DNA from: Symbiodinium natans
Taxonomy: Eukaryota; Sar; Dinophyceae; Suessiales; Symbiodiniaceae
Length of the DNA: 64,000 nt
Reading direction: 5' to 3'
Assembly: GCA_905221605.1 (NCBI GenBank)
Contig: CAJNDS010002712.1
Span: 517,501-581,500 of the forward strand
Below, one piece after another: positions 43,140-52,656 of this stretch; the stretch's first letter is position 1; each line of letters starts with the position of its first letter. A program made the position numbers and the translations under genes. Under the pieces are notes generated by a model. It saw only the letters and a list, made by a program, of their open reading frames with translations. It did no database searches and was not told the origin of the DNA.

Positions 43140-44495
43140 TAGAATCTCTCTCCGTCTTTCTCTCTCTCTGTCTCTTTCTTTCGCTCTCTCTCTCTCTCCC
43201 TCTCGTTCATTTTTGTTATTGTTTTTTTTTCTCTGTCTCTCGCTCAGTAACTTTCTTTCCTCCTTTCTGCTTTCTTTCTTCCTTTCTTCCTGCCTTTCTT
43301 CCTTCCTTTCTTCCTTCCTTTCTTCCTTCCTTTCTTCCTTTCTTCCTTCCTTTCTTCCTTCCTTTCTTCCTTCCTTTCTTCCTTCCTTCCTTCCTTTCTT
43401 CCTTCCTTTCCTTTCATTCCTTTCCTTTCCTTCCTTTACTTCCTTTCCTTTCCTTCCTTTCCTTCCTTTCCTTCCTTTCCTTCCTTTCCTTCCTTTCCTT
43501 CCTTTCCTTTCTTTCCTTCCTTTCCTTCCTTTCCTTCCTTTCCTTCCTTTCCTTCCTTTCCTTCCTTTCCTTCCTTTCCTTCCTTTCCTTCCTTTCCTTC
43601 CTTTCCTTCCTTTCCTTTCCCTTCCTTTCCTTCCTTTCCTTCCTTTCCTTCCTTTCCTTCCTTTCCTTTCCTTCCTTTCCTTCCTTTCCTTCCTTTCCTT
43701 CCTTTCCTTCCTTTCCTTCCTTTCCTTCCTTTCCTTCCTTTCCTTCCTTTCCTTCCTTTCCTTCCTTTCCTTCCTTTCCTTCCTTTCCTTCCTTTCCTTC
43801 CTTTCCTTCCTTTCCTTTCCTTCCTTTCCTTCCTTTCCTTCCTTTCCTTCCTTTCCTTCCTTTCCTTCCTTTCCTTCCTTTCCTTCCTTTCTTTCCTTTC
43901 TTTCCTTTCTTTCCTTTCTTTCCTTTCTTTCCTTTCTTTCCTTTCTTTCCTTTCTTTCCTTTCTTTCCTTTCTTTCCTTTCTTTCCTTTCGTTTCCTTTC
44001 TTTCCTTTCGTTTCCTTTCTTTCCTTTCTTTCCTTTCTTTCCTTTCTTTCCTTTCTTTCCTTTCTTTCCTGTCTTTCCTTTCTTTCCTTTCTTTCCTTTC
44101 TTTCCTTTCTTTCCTTTCTTTCCTTTCTTTCCTTTCTTTCCTTTCTTTCCTTTCTTTCCTTTCTTTCCTTTCTTTCCTTTCTTTCCTTTCTTTCCTTTCT
44201 TCCCTTTCTTTCCTTTCTGTCCTTTCTGTCCTTTCTTTCCTTTCTTTCCTTTCTTTCCTTTCTTTCCTTTCTTTCCTTTCTTGCCTTTCTTTCCTTTCTT
44301 TCCTTTCTTTCCTTTCTTTCCTTTCTTTCCTTTCTTTCCTTTCTTTCCTTTCTTTCCTTTCTTTCCTTTCTTTCCTTTCTTTCCTTTCTTTCCTTTCTTT
44401 CCTTTCTTTCCTTTCTTTCCTTTCTTCCTTTCTTTCCTTTCTTTCCTTCTTTCTTTCTTTCTTCCTTCTCTCTCTCTCTCTCTCACTCTCTTTGT
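43140..44495. repeat. 1.35-kb polypyrimidine satellite (TTTCC family)
   Basis: Almost pure C/T on this strand. CT-rich start, CCTTCCTTTCTT 12-mers to about 43400, CCTTTCCTT 9-mers to about 43880, then CCTTTCTTT 9-mers to about 44450 with rare variants. The unit length of 9 keeps every frame open, giving false 470-480 residue ORFs (Lys-Gly-Lys on one strand, Phe-Pro on the other). Intronic between the RIIa exons and the EF-hand exons. Confidence 0.98.
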
Positions 44496-44636
44496 CTCTT
44501 ACTTAGGCTCATGTGTTGTTAGGTATGGGCAGTGATGCGGCAACCGAAGCTGACGATAATAAGGTGTGCAAGTCTTTCCGTGTTTGGGTTGCTGCAACCG
44601 GCAACTCACACCAGAGTCGTTGTCTTTGGTGTGCAG

Positions 44637-44690
44637 CGTCGATGCCAGTTGTTCCAACACCAGTTCGAGAAGTTCGACACGAACAGAAAT
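44637..44690 (+). CDS. EF-hand exon (first half of a loop)
   Basis: Acceptor TTGGTGTGCAG at 44636. Reads RRCQLFQHQFEKFDTNRNG. FEKF-D-x-N-x-N-G matches the entering helix and loop positions 1-6 of an EF-hand. Translation beyond this loses the loop pattern, so the exon ends at about 44690; the donor is not canonical. Probably part of the RIIa/EF-hand gene. Confidence 0.5.
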
Positions 44691-45256
44691 GGCCGCCACT
44701 GCCTTTGTGCCGCCAGGATGTCCCCACAGTCCAGGCATACTGTCTTTGCAGGGCCATGAAAGGTTTACACGAAGACTGCATTCAGAAGATAGAGTGGAAG
44801 GGCACTGCTACCGAAGATTCCTCTAAGCTCTCGCTGCCCAGGTATTGAGTTTGGCGAGCTCACCAAGCTTGTCGGATGCTTTGCCGCACGACTTGCGCCA
44901 GTGCAAGGGGCCAGAATTTCGTTTTGCTATACAGTGGCCACCACAGAACAAACGGATATCGACACAATTACTACACGAAGCCCCCATATGGCGTGCATGG
45001 CTTTGTCTTCAATCCAGGAGCGCTTGGATTCACAGTCAACCAGGCCGGTTGCCAATGGCTCTCGGTTGTGGCTGCGGGGTTGAGCACTTGAAGGTTCATG
45101 GGTAGTGCAGTTATGATGGCTATAGTGGCTTGTAGCCTCATCTGAGATACCTACATACGGAACGTAGAGCTACCCCTGAATCTAGGGTTTACAAATTTAA
45201 TTTATGGTTTTGGACTTCCTTTCAGCGGGTCGTGATCGATGATCTATTCCTTCCAG

Positions 45257-45375
45257 GCACAAGAAGTGACATGTGGGCCAGAACATCTTGCCAAGGCAGC
45301 AGTGCAGGAGCTCCTGCACGAAAGTGAGGACAACCTCTTCGGCATTGGGCGCAAGGACCGGGGCAAAGCAGCTTT
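45257..45375 (+). CDS. Exon of the RIIa/EF-hand gene region
   Basis: Excellent splice sites: CTATTCCTTCCAG at 45256 and GTAAGA at 45376. Only one frame is open: AQEVTCGPEHLAKAAVQELL then HESEDNLFGIGRKDRGKAAL. Helical; no family match. Its 3' phase (two spare bases) does not fit the exon at 45597, so the gene model here is incomplete. Confidence 0.55.
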
Positions 45376-45439
45376 GTAAGACTTTGGCTGATGTCCTGAG
45401 CCTGGCAGACCAACGATGCTCACATTAAAGCGGCCCATG

Positions 45440-45590
45440 GAGACCCCCTCCGACCCTCTCCCCCCTCCTCCCCCCCTCCCCTCCCCTCCCCCCTCACCTC
45501 CCCCCCCCACACCACGCCATCCCCCCCGCCCTCCCCCCCCCCCCTCCCCCCCCCCCTCCCCCCTTCCCCCCCCTCCCCCCCCTGCTCGAC
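45440..45590. repeat. C-rich pyrimidine tract before an EF-hand exon
   Basis: About 150 bases of C-runs broken by T, ending 7 bases before an acceptor CAATCAG. Works as a greatly expanded polypyrimidine tract. Pro-rich and Gly-rich ORFs on the two strands are artefacts. Confidence 0.9.
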
Positions 45591-45596
45591 AATCAG

Positions 45597-45664
45597 GACG
45601 GCAAGCTGGACTTTGACGAGTTTGCTTGGGGCCAAGCCAAGCGGGCGTCAATTCCTAGAGTCTA
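45597..45664 (+). CDS. EF-hand exon, C-terminal
   Basis: Acceptor CGACAATCAG at 45596. Reads DGKLDFDEFAWGQAKRASIP then RV and stops at about 45664. D-G-x-L-D-F-D-E-F are loop positions 5-12 plus the first exiting-helix residue, so the exon supplies the second half of a Ca-binding loop whose first half comes from an upstream exon (for example 44637-44690). Confidence 0.6.
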
Positions 45665-47133
45665 GGAAGTGACGTATAACTGTCTGGTTGTCGTGTGGCT
45701 TTTGAAACTACACTGCACCAGGAGGTCAGCTGTTCAAATTCCAATCGCTTGGGCCAAGAAGTTGCAAGTTTTGAACAACGTGGACTTTCAACGAGGTCCC
45801 GCAGCTCAATTTCATTCCCAGAGGTCTTCCCTCCAGCAAAGGTCTTACACCTGATGCACCCTGAAGCCCTATGCAGACCTCAAGACGTTCGCGATGCTGG
45901 CAGAATGCGTACTGCATAGGATAACCACACAATGGTCAACCCAAATCTTTGCCTCTAGACCAGGATGCGTCACCCGGATTGACTCAACGAGGGGCTCGGT
46001 TGAACAATCCCCCGAACCAATTTCCAATGAGCAGAAGAAAAGCAGCCGAGCAAACAAGAAATGGCTAGTGCACATCTCCTCGAACAATTGTGCCAGGCAA
46101 GTTCGCATGCGGGAATGATATCCCGTGGCTTTTGCATCGGCGCGTGGCCATTTTCATCTCAAGCCTGCAAGGGGGTTATCCAAGCCGTGTGCCTCGAACG
46201 AGGCGCGAGGAAGTCCCGTTTCGCGTTGCCCGGCGCAGAGCAGCCGGACTGTGACTGCGGTTTCTGCAAAACCGCGTGGTAGAAGAGGCTGCCACGAGCA
46301 CGGAAAAGGTAGGGAGCCTAGATTCGGAGCCGGAAATAGGAGGCATCAGGGGCTCACCGCACGAGCTTACGGATACAACGATGCGATACCCCAAAGGCTA
46401 CACTCCGAACATGTTCGTCTCATATGTTCGAATCGTATGGACCTCACATCAGACTCATTCAAGACTTGTGCCAGGACCCATGGCTGACAAGCGGAAAAAG
46501 CTCTTTTACCCTGCGGGACCACTAACGGCGCGACACACCAAGAAGCAGGACTTGAGTGACTGCAGAGTGCCATCGACTCAGGTCTTGGGGAATTTGGGGA
46601 TGCCCTAACGCCTATACCCGAAGCCCCTGCACACACGGACCCAGCTATTTAGGTCTACTTCACTGCTATAAAGGTCACGGCCATGCCGCAAAACCGCCTT
46701 TTCTCACAATCCGAACGCACCTCCGACCCACCCAATTTGGAAGCAGCCACAATTGTGATTGTTCTCAACCCATGTTCGTGTTGCGTCAAGCTATGGAATG
46801 GTCCAAAATGATGAATCAGTCGCTAAAGCTTTTGCGGCTCCGGCTGTTCCACGAGCGCGGCCACCAGTGGCACGCCGGGCTATAGCAATATAGTCACTCC
46901 GGCGCAGTTGGGCTAGCGAGGCCATCTTCACGCTTTTTGCTGGCACGCCGCATGCTCCACTTTCTCTGTTGACCCTTCATGCAAAGCCCGTGGGCGAAGG
47001 CTGAGCCGCAACTCCAGGCCCCAAATCCGAGACTCTCCTTCCATAGCAGCAGCAAAACAACCCTGGCCATTAACCCTTAAACCTAACCCCGGAACCACCC
47101 AAAATCCTAACCCTAAACTCGAAAAACTGGCAG
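45665..47133. other. No gene recognised
   Basis: Unique sequence with scattered short ORFs on both strands and no family resemblance. CCTAAACCC words begin at about 47077 and lead into the next exon. Confidence 0.4.
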
Positions 47134-47217
47134 GAGTGGCTGGTTCCGGAGAGCGAGTCGGTTTGGTCGAAGAGCGGCCCCCCAACTAGCGAATCCCGGA
47201 AGCTCCGCGTCAATTAA
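47134..47217 (+). CDS. Candidate exon bracketed by telomere-like repeats
   Basis: Acceptor ACTGGCAG at 47133 after CCCTAAA words; TTAGGG words follow from about 47222. Reads EWLVPESESVWSKSGPPTSE then SRKLRVN before TAA at 47215. The stop may be intronic if a donor lies earlier. No family recognised. Confidence 0.45.
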   Translation, partial: EWLVPESESVWSKSGPPTSESRKLRVN

Positions 47218-47544
47218 GGGGTTAAGGGTTAAGTCTTAGGGGTTCAGGGTTAGGCGTTTGGAAGGGGGCTGTTTAGGGTGTAGGGTCCCAACTGGGACAT
47301 GTCATAAGTTCAGATTGAAGGTGAGGGTCTGTACTTAGCATGCGCATTGGTCGGTGATATAGCGCGTTTGGGCTTCTCTCCTCATGCAGTCAGTCAGTCT
47401 GCAGCTCCACCTGCAACGAGACTCTTTGCACCCCAAACCCCAAACCCCAAACCCTAAACCCTAAGCCCAGACATGTCGGATTCCTGCTGAGTCGTTCGTC
47501 CAGCTACGCGGGTGCCAAAACCCCCAAACCCCATAAACCCTAAG

Positions 47545-47650
47545 CCGCAAACTCTGGCGGAATCCTACGGCCAAATGGCTTCCATCTCCGAGGAGTCTGA
47601 AGGGCGATGTCGCCTTGCCCTTGGTGAACTTGCCTCTTGGGCATACTTAT
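47545..47650 (+). CDS. HEAT-like exon bracketed by telomere-like repeats
   Basis: CCCTAAA/CCCCAAA words upstream (47426-47545), GT at 47651, TTTAGGG words from about 47660. Reads PQTLAESYGQMASISEESEG then RCRLALGELASWAYL, a helical-repeat pattern. Confidence 0.5.
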
Positions 47651-47694
47651 GTGGTGTAGGGCTTAGGGTTTAGGGTTTATAGGGTTTAGGGTGT

Positions 47695-47803
47695 GGGGTT
47701 TGGGGTTTTGGGGTTTTGGGGTTTTGGGGTTTTGGGGTTTTGGGGTTTTGGGGTTTTGGGGTTTTGGGGTTTTGGGGTTTTGGGGTTTTGGGGTTTGGGG
47801 TTC
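47695..47803. repeat. (GGGGTTTT)n ciliate-type telomere repeat array
   Basis: About twelve uninterrupted copies of GGGGTTTT, the telomere unit of hypotrich ciliates, embedded in TTTAGGG-type intron sequence. Gives false Gly/Phe and Pro/Lys ORFs. Confidence 0.95.
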
Positions 47804-48138
47804 ACGAGTCCATGGCAGCTTGAGGCACGTAAGAGAGCCCTCCGGCAAAAGGGTTCAAGGTTGGGGGTTTAGGGTTTATGGTTTGGGGTTTATAGGGTTC
47901 AAAGTTGGGAGCTTAGGGTTTGGGGGTTGGATTTTAAAGCAGGAGGGGCGTAGGCTGTGAGGTTCCTCCTGGGTGGACCCCGAGGGCAGGTTTGATCCCT
48001 CAAATCTACCAGTCGTGTCGATCCAAATTGTGGGCGCTCATTAATTATTGGGTGCCTGTTCTGAAGAAGAACGCATTTTCATGAGAGTTTTGAGGTTGCC
48101 CCTGTTCGGCAACCTCACTTCAAATAATCCGTGATCTA

Positions 48139-48209
48139 GCCCGCGACACAGCCGCGATGAGCGATCACGCGATAGTCACGTGATTGCTTATCACGGCTGT
48201 ACCACGGGC
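48139..48209. repeat. Foldback (inverted repeat) with 31-base arms
   Basis: Arms 48139-48169 and 48179-48209 around a 9-base loop, with 25 of 31 positions complementary. All six differences are transitions. GATCACG lies at the inner ends. No coding content. Confidence 0.8.
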
Positions 48210-48748
48210 GGTGTAGACTCATTTATTTTTGCGGATTACCGACGTGCAGGGTTACCGGGCCACTCTCTTGAATTTCCTGGAGGGTGCATAAGGTGTCAGG
48301 TACCTTATTTCAAAAGAGCCCGTAAGTTTGGATCATTGCAGACACGGGCCAGGAATGACCCCGCGCGGAAAGCGGGGAAGGCGTGCGTAGAGATGCGAAG
48401 AGACTTGCGTCTCGGCTGCACCTCCCGACCCGGCTTTGGGTTCAGAGCTTCGGGTTTAGCATTTAGGGTTGATTAGGGTGACATGGCGCAGAAGCTGGAT
48501 CCAAACTAGCTTCGAAAGAAGAGGGCCGACAGCAAAAGCATTGCGGGTTTGGATGGAGGGCGAGGGGGTACAAAGACCATTTTAAAAAGAAGCTTGGCTT
48601 TCTCAACTTGCACCATGGACCTGGCAGCCTGAGCTGTAGAGCATCATGAGCTTTGAGTTGTAGATTCCTGTGTCAGACATATAGCTTATGTACCCCTGCA
48701 GCCCTGTCACATCCTTAGCACCTACAAGTCTCCACTTTGCTTCCGAGG

Positions 48749-48826
48749 AACACTCTGGTGCGGCAAAGGGGCGGGCGGACGGGCGCGGGGCTCATCCTGC
48801 AGCCGGACTTCGAGAAGGCTCCCGAG
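48749..48826 (+). CDS. Unknown gene, exon n-2
   Basis: 26 codons ending at GTGGCA (48827), followed at once by a C-run. Reads NTLVRQRGGRTGAGLILQPD then FEKAPE. Joins in phase 0 to the next exon. The acceptor is probably CTTCCGAG. No family recognised. Confidence 0.55.
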
Positions 48827-48974
48827 GTGGCACCCCCCCCCCCCCTTTGAGGGCTTCAGCTTGGTCCCGCAGAAGGGTTCCATGTGTACTTGGGGTGGGT
48901 ATCTTGGGTGGCTTGCAGCAGATATCTATATGGGAGGATAAGGCGAGAATTTCTTCTGGCTTCACGGCTTAGAG

Positions 48975-49058
48975 TTCGGCCTAAACGTCATCGAGGAAGG
49001 CGACTTTCCGGATGAGGGAGTTGACAGCGTGCTGAGCATTAAGAGACAGGGCTGCAAC
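48975..49058 (+). CDS. Unknown gene, exon n-1
   Basis: Acceptor GGCTTAGAG at 48974, GTTGGC donor at 49059, 28 codons, phase 0 both ends. Reads FGLNVIEEGDFPDEGVDSVL then SIKRQGCN. Acidic, well-biased codons. Confidence 0.6.
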
Positions 49059-49310
49059 GTTGGCGGTAGGACACCTGCATGTCAGTTCAGGTCTGTTTTG
49101 CTGAAGCGAAGAACAGACGGCATGTTGTGAAACATGTAGGATCGCATCATGCAGACAACCGGCATACAGACATCCGCCCAGAACAATACCAACAAGACGT
49201 GACCCAGCGCACGTGCCCTTTCCATTTCAACGATGTTCCCCGATCATCGAGTTTTTTGGTAAGAGGCCGATAGCCATCTAATAGCCCAACACCTGCCATG
49301 CTTTCCGCAG

Positions 49311-49412
49311 GTTGAGCACCGGTCTCCAGACGAGTACCTCGTAGCACGCTATGAGAAGGACATTTTGATGTGCAGCTTAGGGCCAGCCGGGATCACTCCT
49401 CTTCATGTTTGA
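49311..49412 (+). CDS. Unknown gene, terminal exon
   Basis: Strong acceptor (CATGCTTTCCGCAG) at 49310. Reads VEHRSPDEYLVARYEKDILM then CSLGPAGITPLHV and stops at TGA 49410-49412. All three exons join without phase conflict, which makes this the cleanest multi-exon model in the window after the HEAT gene. The product is unknown. Confidence 0.6.
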   Translation, partial: VEHRSPDEYLVARYEKDILMCSLGPAGITPLHV

Positions 49413-50903
49413 AGGCATGGTGGCACAGCCCGAAGAAGCAGCCCTATGTGCAGGATGGTTCTGTTGAGTCGGTCGCAGTTTTCCACGATCGCGACTCTGC
49501 CCGCTCCCAGCACGAAGCAAAAGCAAAGGCGAGACACAGCGCAAGCGGGCTCATTCTGTCTCGTGTGCAGGGGATTGAATTGACAGGGGGATTTGGATCC
49601 AGGGTGTCTTGATCTCTCGTCCTGCAGAGCCACAAGGCAGCGGGCCAACAGACCTCAAGAGTCCAGTGTATGTAACAGGCCCCCGGGCGCCTTTCTGCAA
49701 GATTTTGGAACATAGCCATTCTCTTTACAACAAGCCCCTCTGCAACAAGCCCCTTAAGGAGGCCCGCGACATAGACGTATGAAACAAGGGGCGCGACATA
49801 CGTGTGTAACAGAGGGCGACACCCACGATCTTCAGCCACAGTCCGCGATCTCCCCACAGCAGGTGTGCACACTTCCAGAGTATGTCGACGAATATGGTGG
49901 CTGGATCCCAAGCGTGAGGGTGCTTTAGGGTCCTCCATATATACTAGAATAACGAAACAATATAAATGCAAATGAAAAAAGAAATAAGTATAAGCAAATA
50001 ACAATATGTATATATATATATATAAACATATTTATACATATTCTTATAACCTGCGAAAAAGCTTCGTGAGGTCTCGGCATTATGGACAAGGCGCGGGTTG
50101 GCAGACGTGTCGGGGTGAAAGAAGCTTAGGTATGGGTACCCCTGTGTGGGAGCCAGCCCGTTTTGCAGCATGTAGGTGAGCTGCCACGAGCGCGCGTGTT
50201 TTGGTTCTTGCGCAGCCACCACTTCTGTCCAGGATGTCTACAGAATCTTTGCTTCCAGCCAGAAGGCCCGCAGTAGCAGGGCATCAGGGTCACAGGGGTT
50301 TGGCTTACGGGACCTTTAATCGGGGTAGCTTTTTTGCATCCTGAGCTTCGCAAGCCAACGTTCATCTGCAAAAGGTGGAGGATCGGGATGTGTGGGATTC
50401 CCTGGAGCAGCCTGGCCGCAGCGCAGTTGAAGTTTTCAACTCCGATGAAACTTGAGACTTGGTGCCTGACGCTCGGGCTGCAGAGGTACAGCTCCTTGAC
50501 AAGCCAGAAGGATGTCTTTGCGAAGACGCTCGGTGCAAAAATTCCAACAACTGCCTCCAAAGTATGAGGAACCCTTCATGGTGACAAAACTCGGTGCCGG
50601 GCGCTGAAGTTTCCATGCGGGCCATGGTGTGCTTGCAATAGCAAAGCTCGGGAGGTTTGGTGGGTTTTCCTCAGTCCACCAGAAGCGCCCCAGAAACGCA
50701 AATCTCATGAAGAACCCCCAACCACCATGCCTTTCGGTCATACGAAAAGGCCTCGAAACCCGAAAGGCATGCAAGAACGCAGCCTGAAACCTTCAACACC
50801 AAACCCTAAATACCAGGTGCCTCGCCTGCCTTGTCCGAAAGTGAGCGATTGAAGCCCTAAACCCTAACCCAACCCCTAAATCCTATAAACTAAACGCACC
50901 CAG
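49413..50903. other. No gene recognised
   Basis: Short TATA microsatellite at about 50005-50026 and several overlapping ORFs without family resemblance. A copy of a dispersed repeat at 50823-50855 is followed by CCCTAAA words to 50890. Confidence 0.4.
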
Positions 50904-50962
50904 GACCATGGCCAAGCTCAACCAACGCCGCGCCTTGGATGACGGGGAGGCGGGCTTAGCTC
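50904..50962 (+). CDS. Candidate exon with start codon
   Basis: Acceptor ACGCACCCAG at 50903, preceded by CCCTAAA words. ATG at 50908 reads MAKLNQRRALDDGEAGLA to GTGAGT (50963). It could begin the EF-hand gene downstream. A TTTTAGGG word lies at about 51040. Confidence 0.4.
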
Positions 50963-52281
50963 GTGAGTTTTTGTTTGGGTTGCTGTCGTTCGTGCTGTTG
51001 TCTCTTACGTGGAGGACAGGGCCGAAGCATGGTTTTTCAGTTTTAGGGTTTGTTGCGGAATTCACGCTGCGTAGCCCTTTCGACATGCTTAGCACATAGC
51101 GAGCTTACCAGCAAAGCGACATTTCGCTTAGGGTCACCCGAAGCCGTTGGGAGGCGTCCTAGCTGTTCCACTATGCGTCTCGCAATCTGCCACTGATGGG
51201 GCCTCAGCAGGGGAGGGGACGGGGAGACTGGTGGCAAGGTCTGCAAAGCCAGCATGGTACCATGAGTTCAGCCAGAGCCTCTTTCCGGGGCAGAGGACGA
51301 AGCCCAAGCTCCACCACACGCCATGCACCAGGCCTCCAGCCCGAGGAGAAGAGCGCTGAACCACAGGCGCCTCTGTCGCCTCCTTCAGTGGGCACAATGG
51401 TAGATAGGGGTCTCTCTGCTGGGCATCGGCAAGATCAAGTCAACCACTAAGCTTTATAAGAGCCCCAGGCCTACTAGGAGCTAAGCTCATAAGGCTTCAG
51501 GCCACCCAAGAACCAGCAGGCGTAGGTTTCGATGCAAATTGGCCGAGCTCTTTTCCACAGGTTCCCATGTCCCCTCTACGACTAACCTGAATTTGGGGCA
51601 TTGTTTTGGCGTCGATGAGTATCTAGGTGAGGTTGCCAACAAGGGCCCATAATGGATTAAGCCGCATGAAACCCCTTTCCCGCCATGCCCAAGAGCCCTT
51701 TGGCCGATGCCCTTTTGTCAGAGGCGGCCCAGTCCGCAGGTGTAGTTACAGGATTCCTTGCCGGAGGTGAGGCTCCATGTGGCGTCCATCTGCCGTAGCT
51801 GACCCTGATATAAGAACCCCCAACCCCGAAGCTCTTGTTCCTGAAGCCCTTTACGGGCCCTAAGTTCTAAGCCCAAGTTGGATGCTTCACGGATCAGCCC
51901 CCCCCGCTTCTGGCGGCAGTGCGAACTATGGGAGCCCTCCCTGCAGTTTCACCGGAGGAATAGGGGGCACCTGAGGTGGCAGCCCCGAGAAAGCCGTGTG
52001 AAAAGTTTTGTTGTTGCCTGAGCCCCCCATGGAACAGGGTGGTATAGGCTAGTGTTCTTTGGTGTTCACGGGTTTGTCAGCTCTCTGGTTCTACAAGGGA
52101 TCTCTCGTCTGGAGTGATGATGTCAACCACGGCCCTCATCATCCTGCCGGCCTTACGGAAGCTCGAACTGCCACGCGGAAAAAGGGCTGTGGGATCGTAA
52201 CGTGTCACGCCTCGGACCTGAATCACCCGTCCTTCATGATTGCAGATATGGATGATACAGTGGGAACTTACAACTGTGGTG
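50963..52281. other. No gene recognised
   Basis: Unique DNA with short ORFs on both strands and no convincing exon. Confidence 0.4.
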
Positions 52282-52378
52282 CTACTATTTGCTTAAGAAT
52301 CCCCCAAAAAAGAGAATGAGAATCCTCCTTATAAGGAGGGTTGTTTTTCATTTTTTGGGGTTCTTAAGCAATTAGTAG
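52282..52378. mobile_element. MITE-like foldback element, copy 2
   Basis: Long imperfect palindrome. CTACTATTTGCTTAAGAA with C5A6 on the left mirrors T6G4 with TTCTTAAGCAATTAGTAG on the right, around a perfect 16-base palindrome at 52324-52339. The arms share the CTATTTGC(T)TAAGAACCCCC core with the element at 13254. No ORF; no certain target-site duplication. Confidence 0.65.
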
Positions 52379-52602
52379 GTTGTGAGCGTTGGAAAAGGGA
52401 CTTTGGGGGAAGCTGGCATCGGAGTTGCATGCAAGGTCAACTTCATGCTCAAGCTGCGCTCGAGGGAAGGTTTCAGCTATGCCGCTGCCTCAGGTGCTTT
52501 TAAATGCTTTCCCAGGCACCCAAAGCGAGCGTCAACCGTGTCCCTCGCATACACTGTTAACTTGCCCTCCCCCCTGCAACACATCCTCTGCGGCGAGCCC
52601 AG

Positions 52603-52656
52603 GCACAGGTGAAGGAGTTCAAGGAGGTCTTCGACAAGTTCGATGACAACGGCAAT
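52603..52656 (+). CDS. EF-hand exon (entering helix and start of loop)
   Basis: Acceptor GCGAGCCCAG at 52602. Reads AQVKEFKEVFDKFDDNGN, the helix VKEFKEVFDKF followed by EF-loop positions 1-5. A GC donor at 52657 ends it in phase 0. The complement of the loop must come from another exon. The gene presumably encodes a calmodulin-like or CDPK-type Ca sensor. Confidence 0.6.

Noticed and set aside
43065-44535. Two overlapping 470-480 residue ORFs (Lys-Gly-rich on -, Phe/Leu/Pro-rich on +)
   Set aside because: Both are produced by the 9- and 12-base pyrimidine satellite, whose unit length is a multiple of three and contains no stops.
45670-45760. Possible tRNA (GTTCAAATTCC B-box-like word)
   Set aside because: No acceptor or anticodon stems could be paired around it. 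Similar words near 57085 and 57210 also fail.
46800-46885. HExxH zinc-protease motif (HERGHQWH)
   Set aside because: Occurs at the end of a short ORF without surrounding protease features; likely chance.
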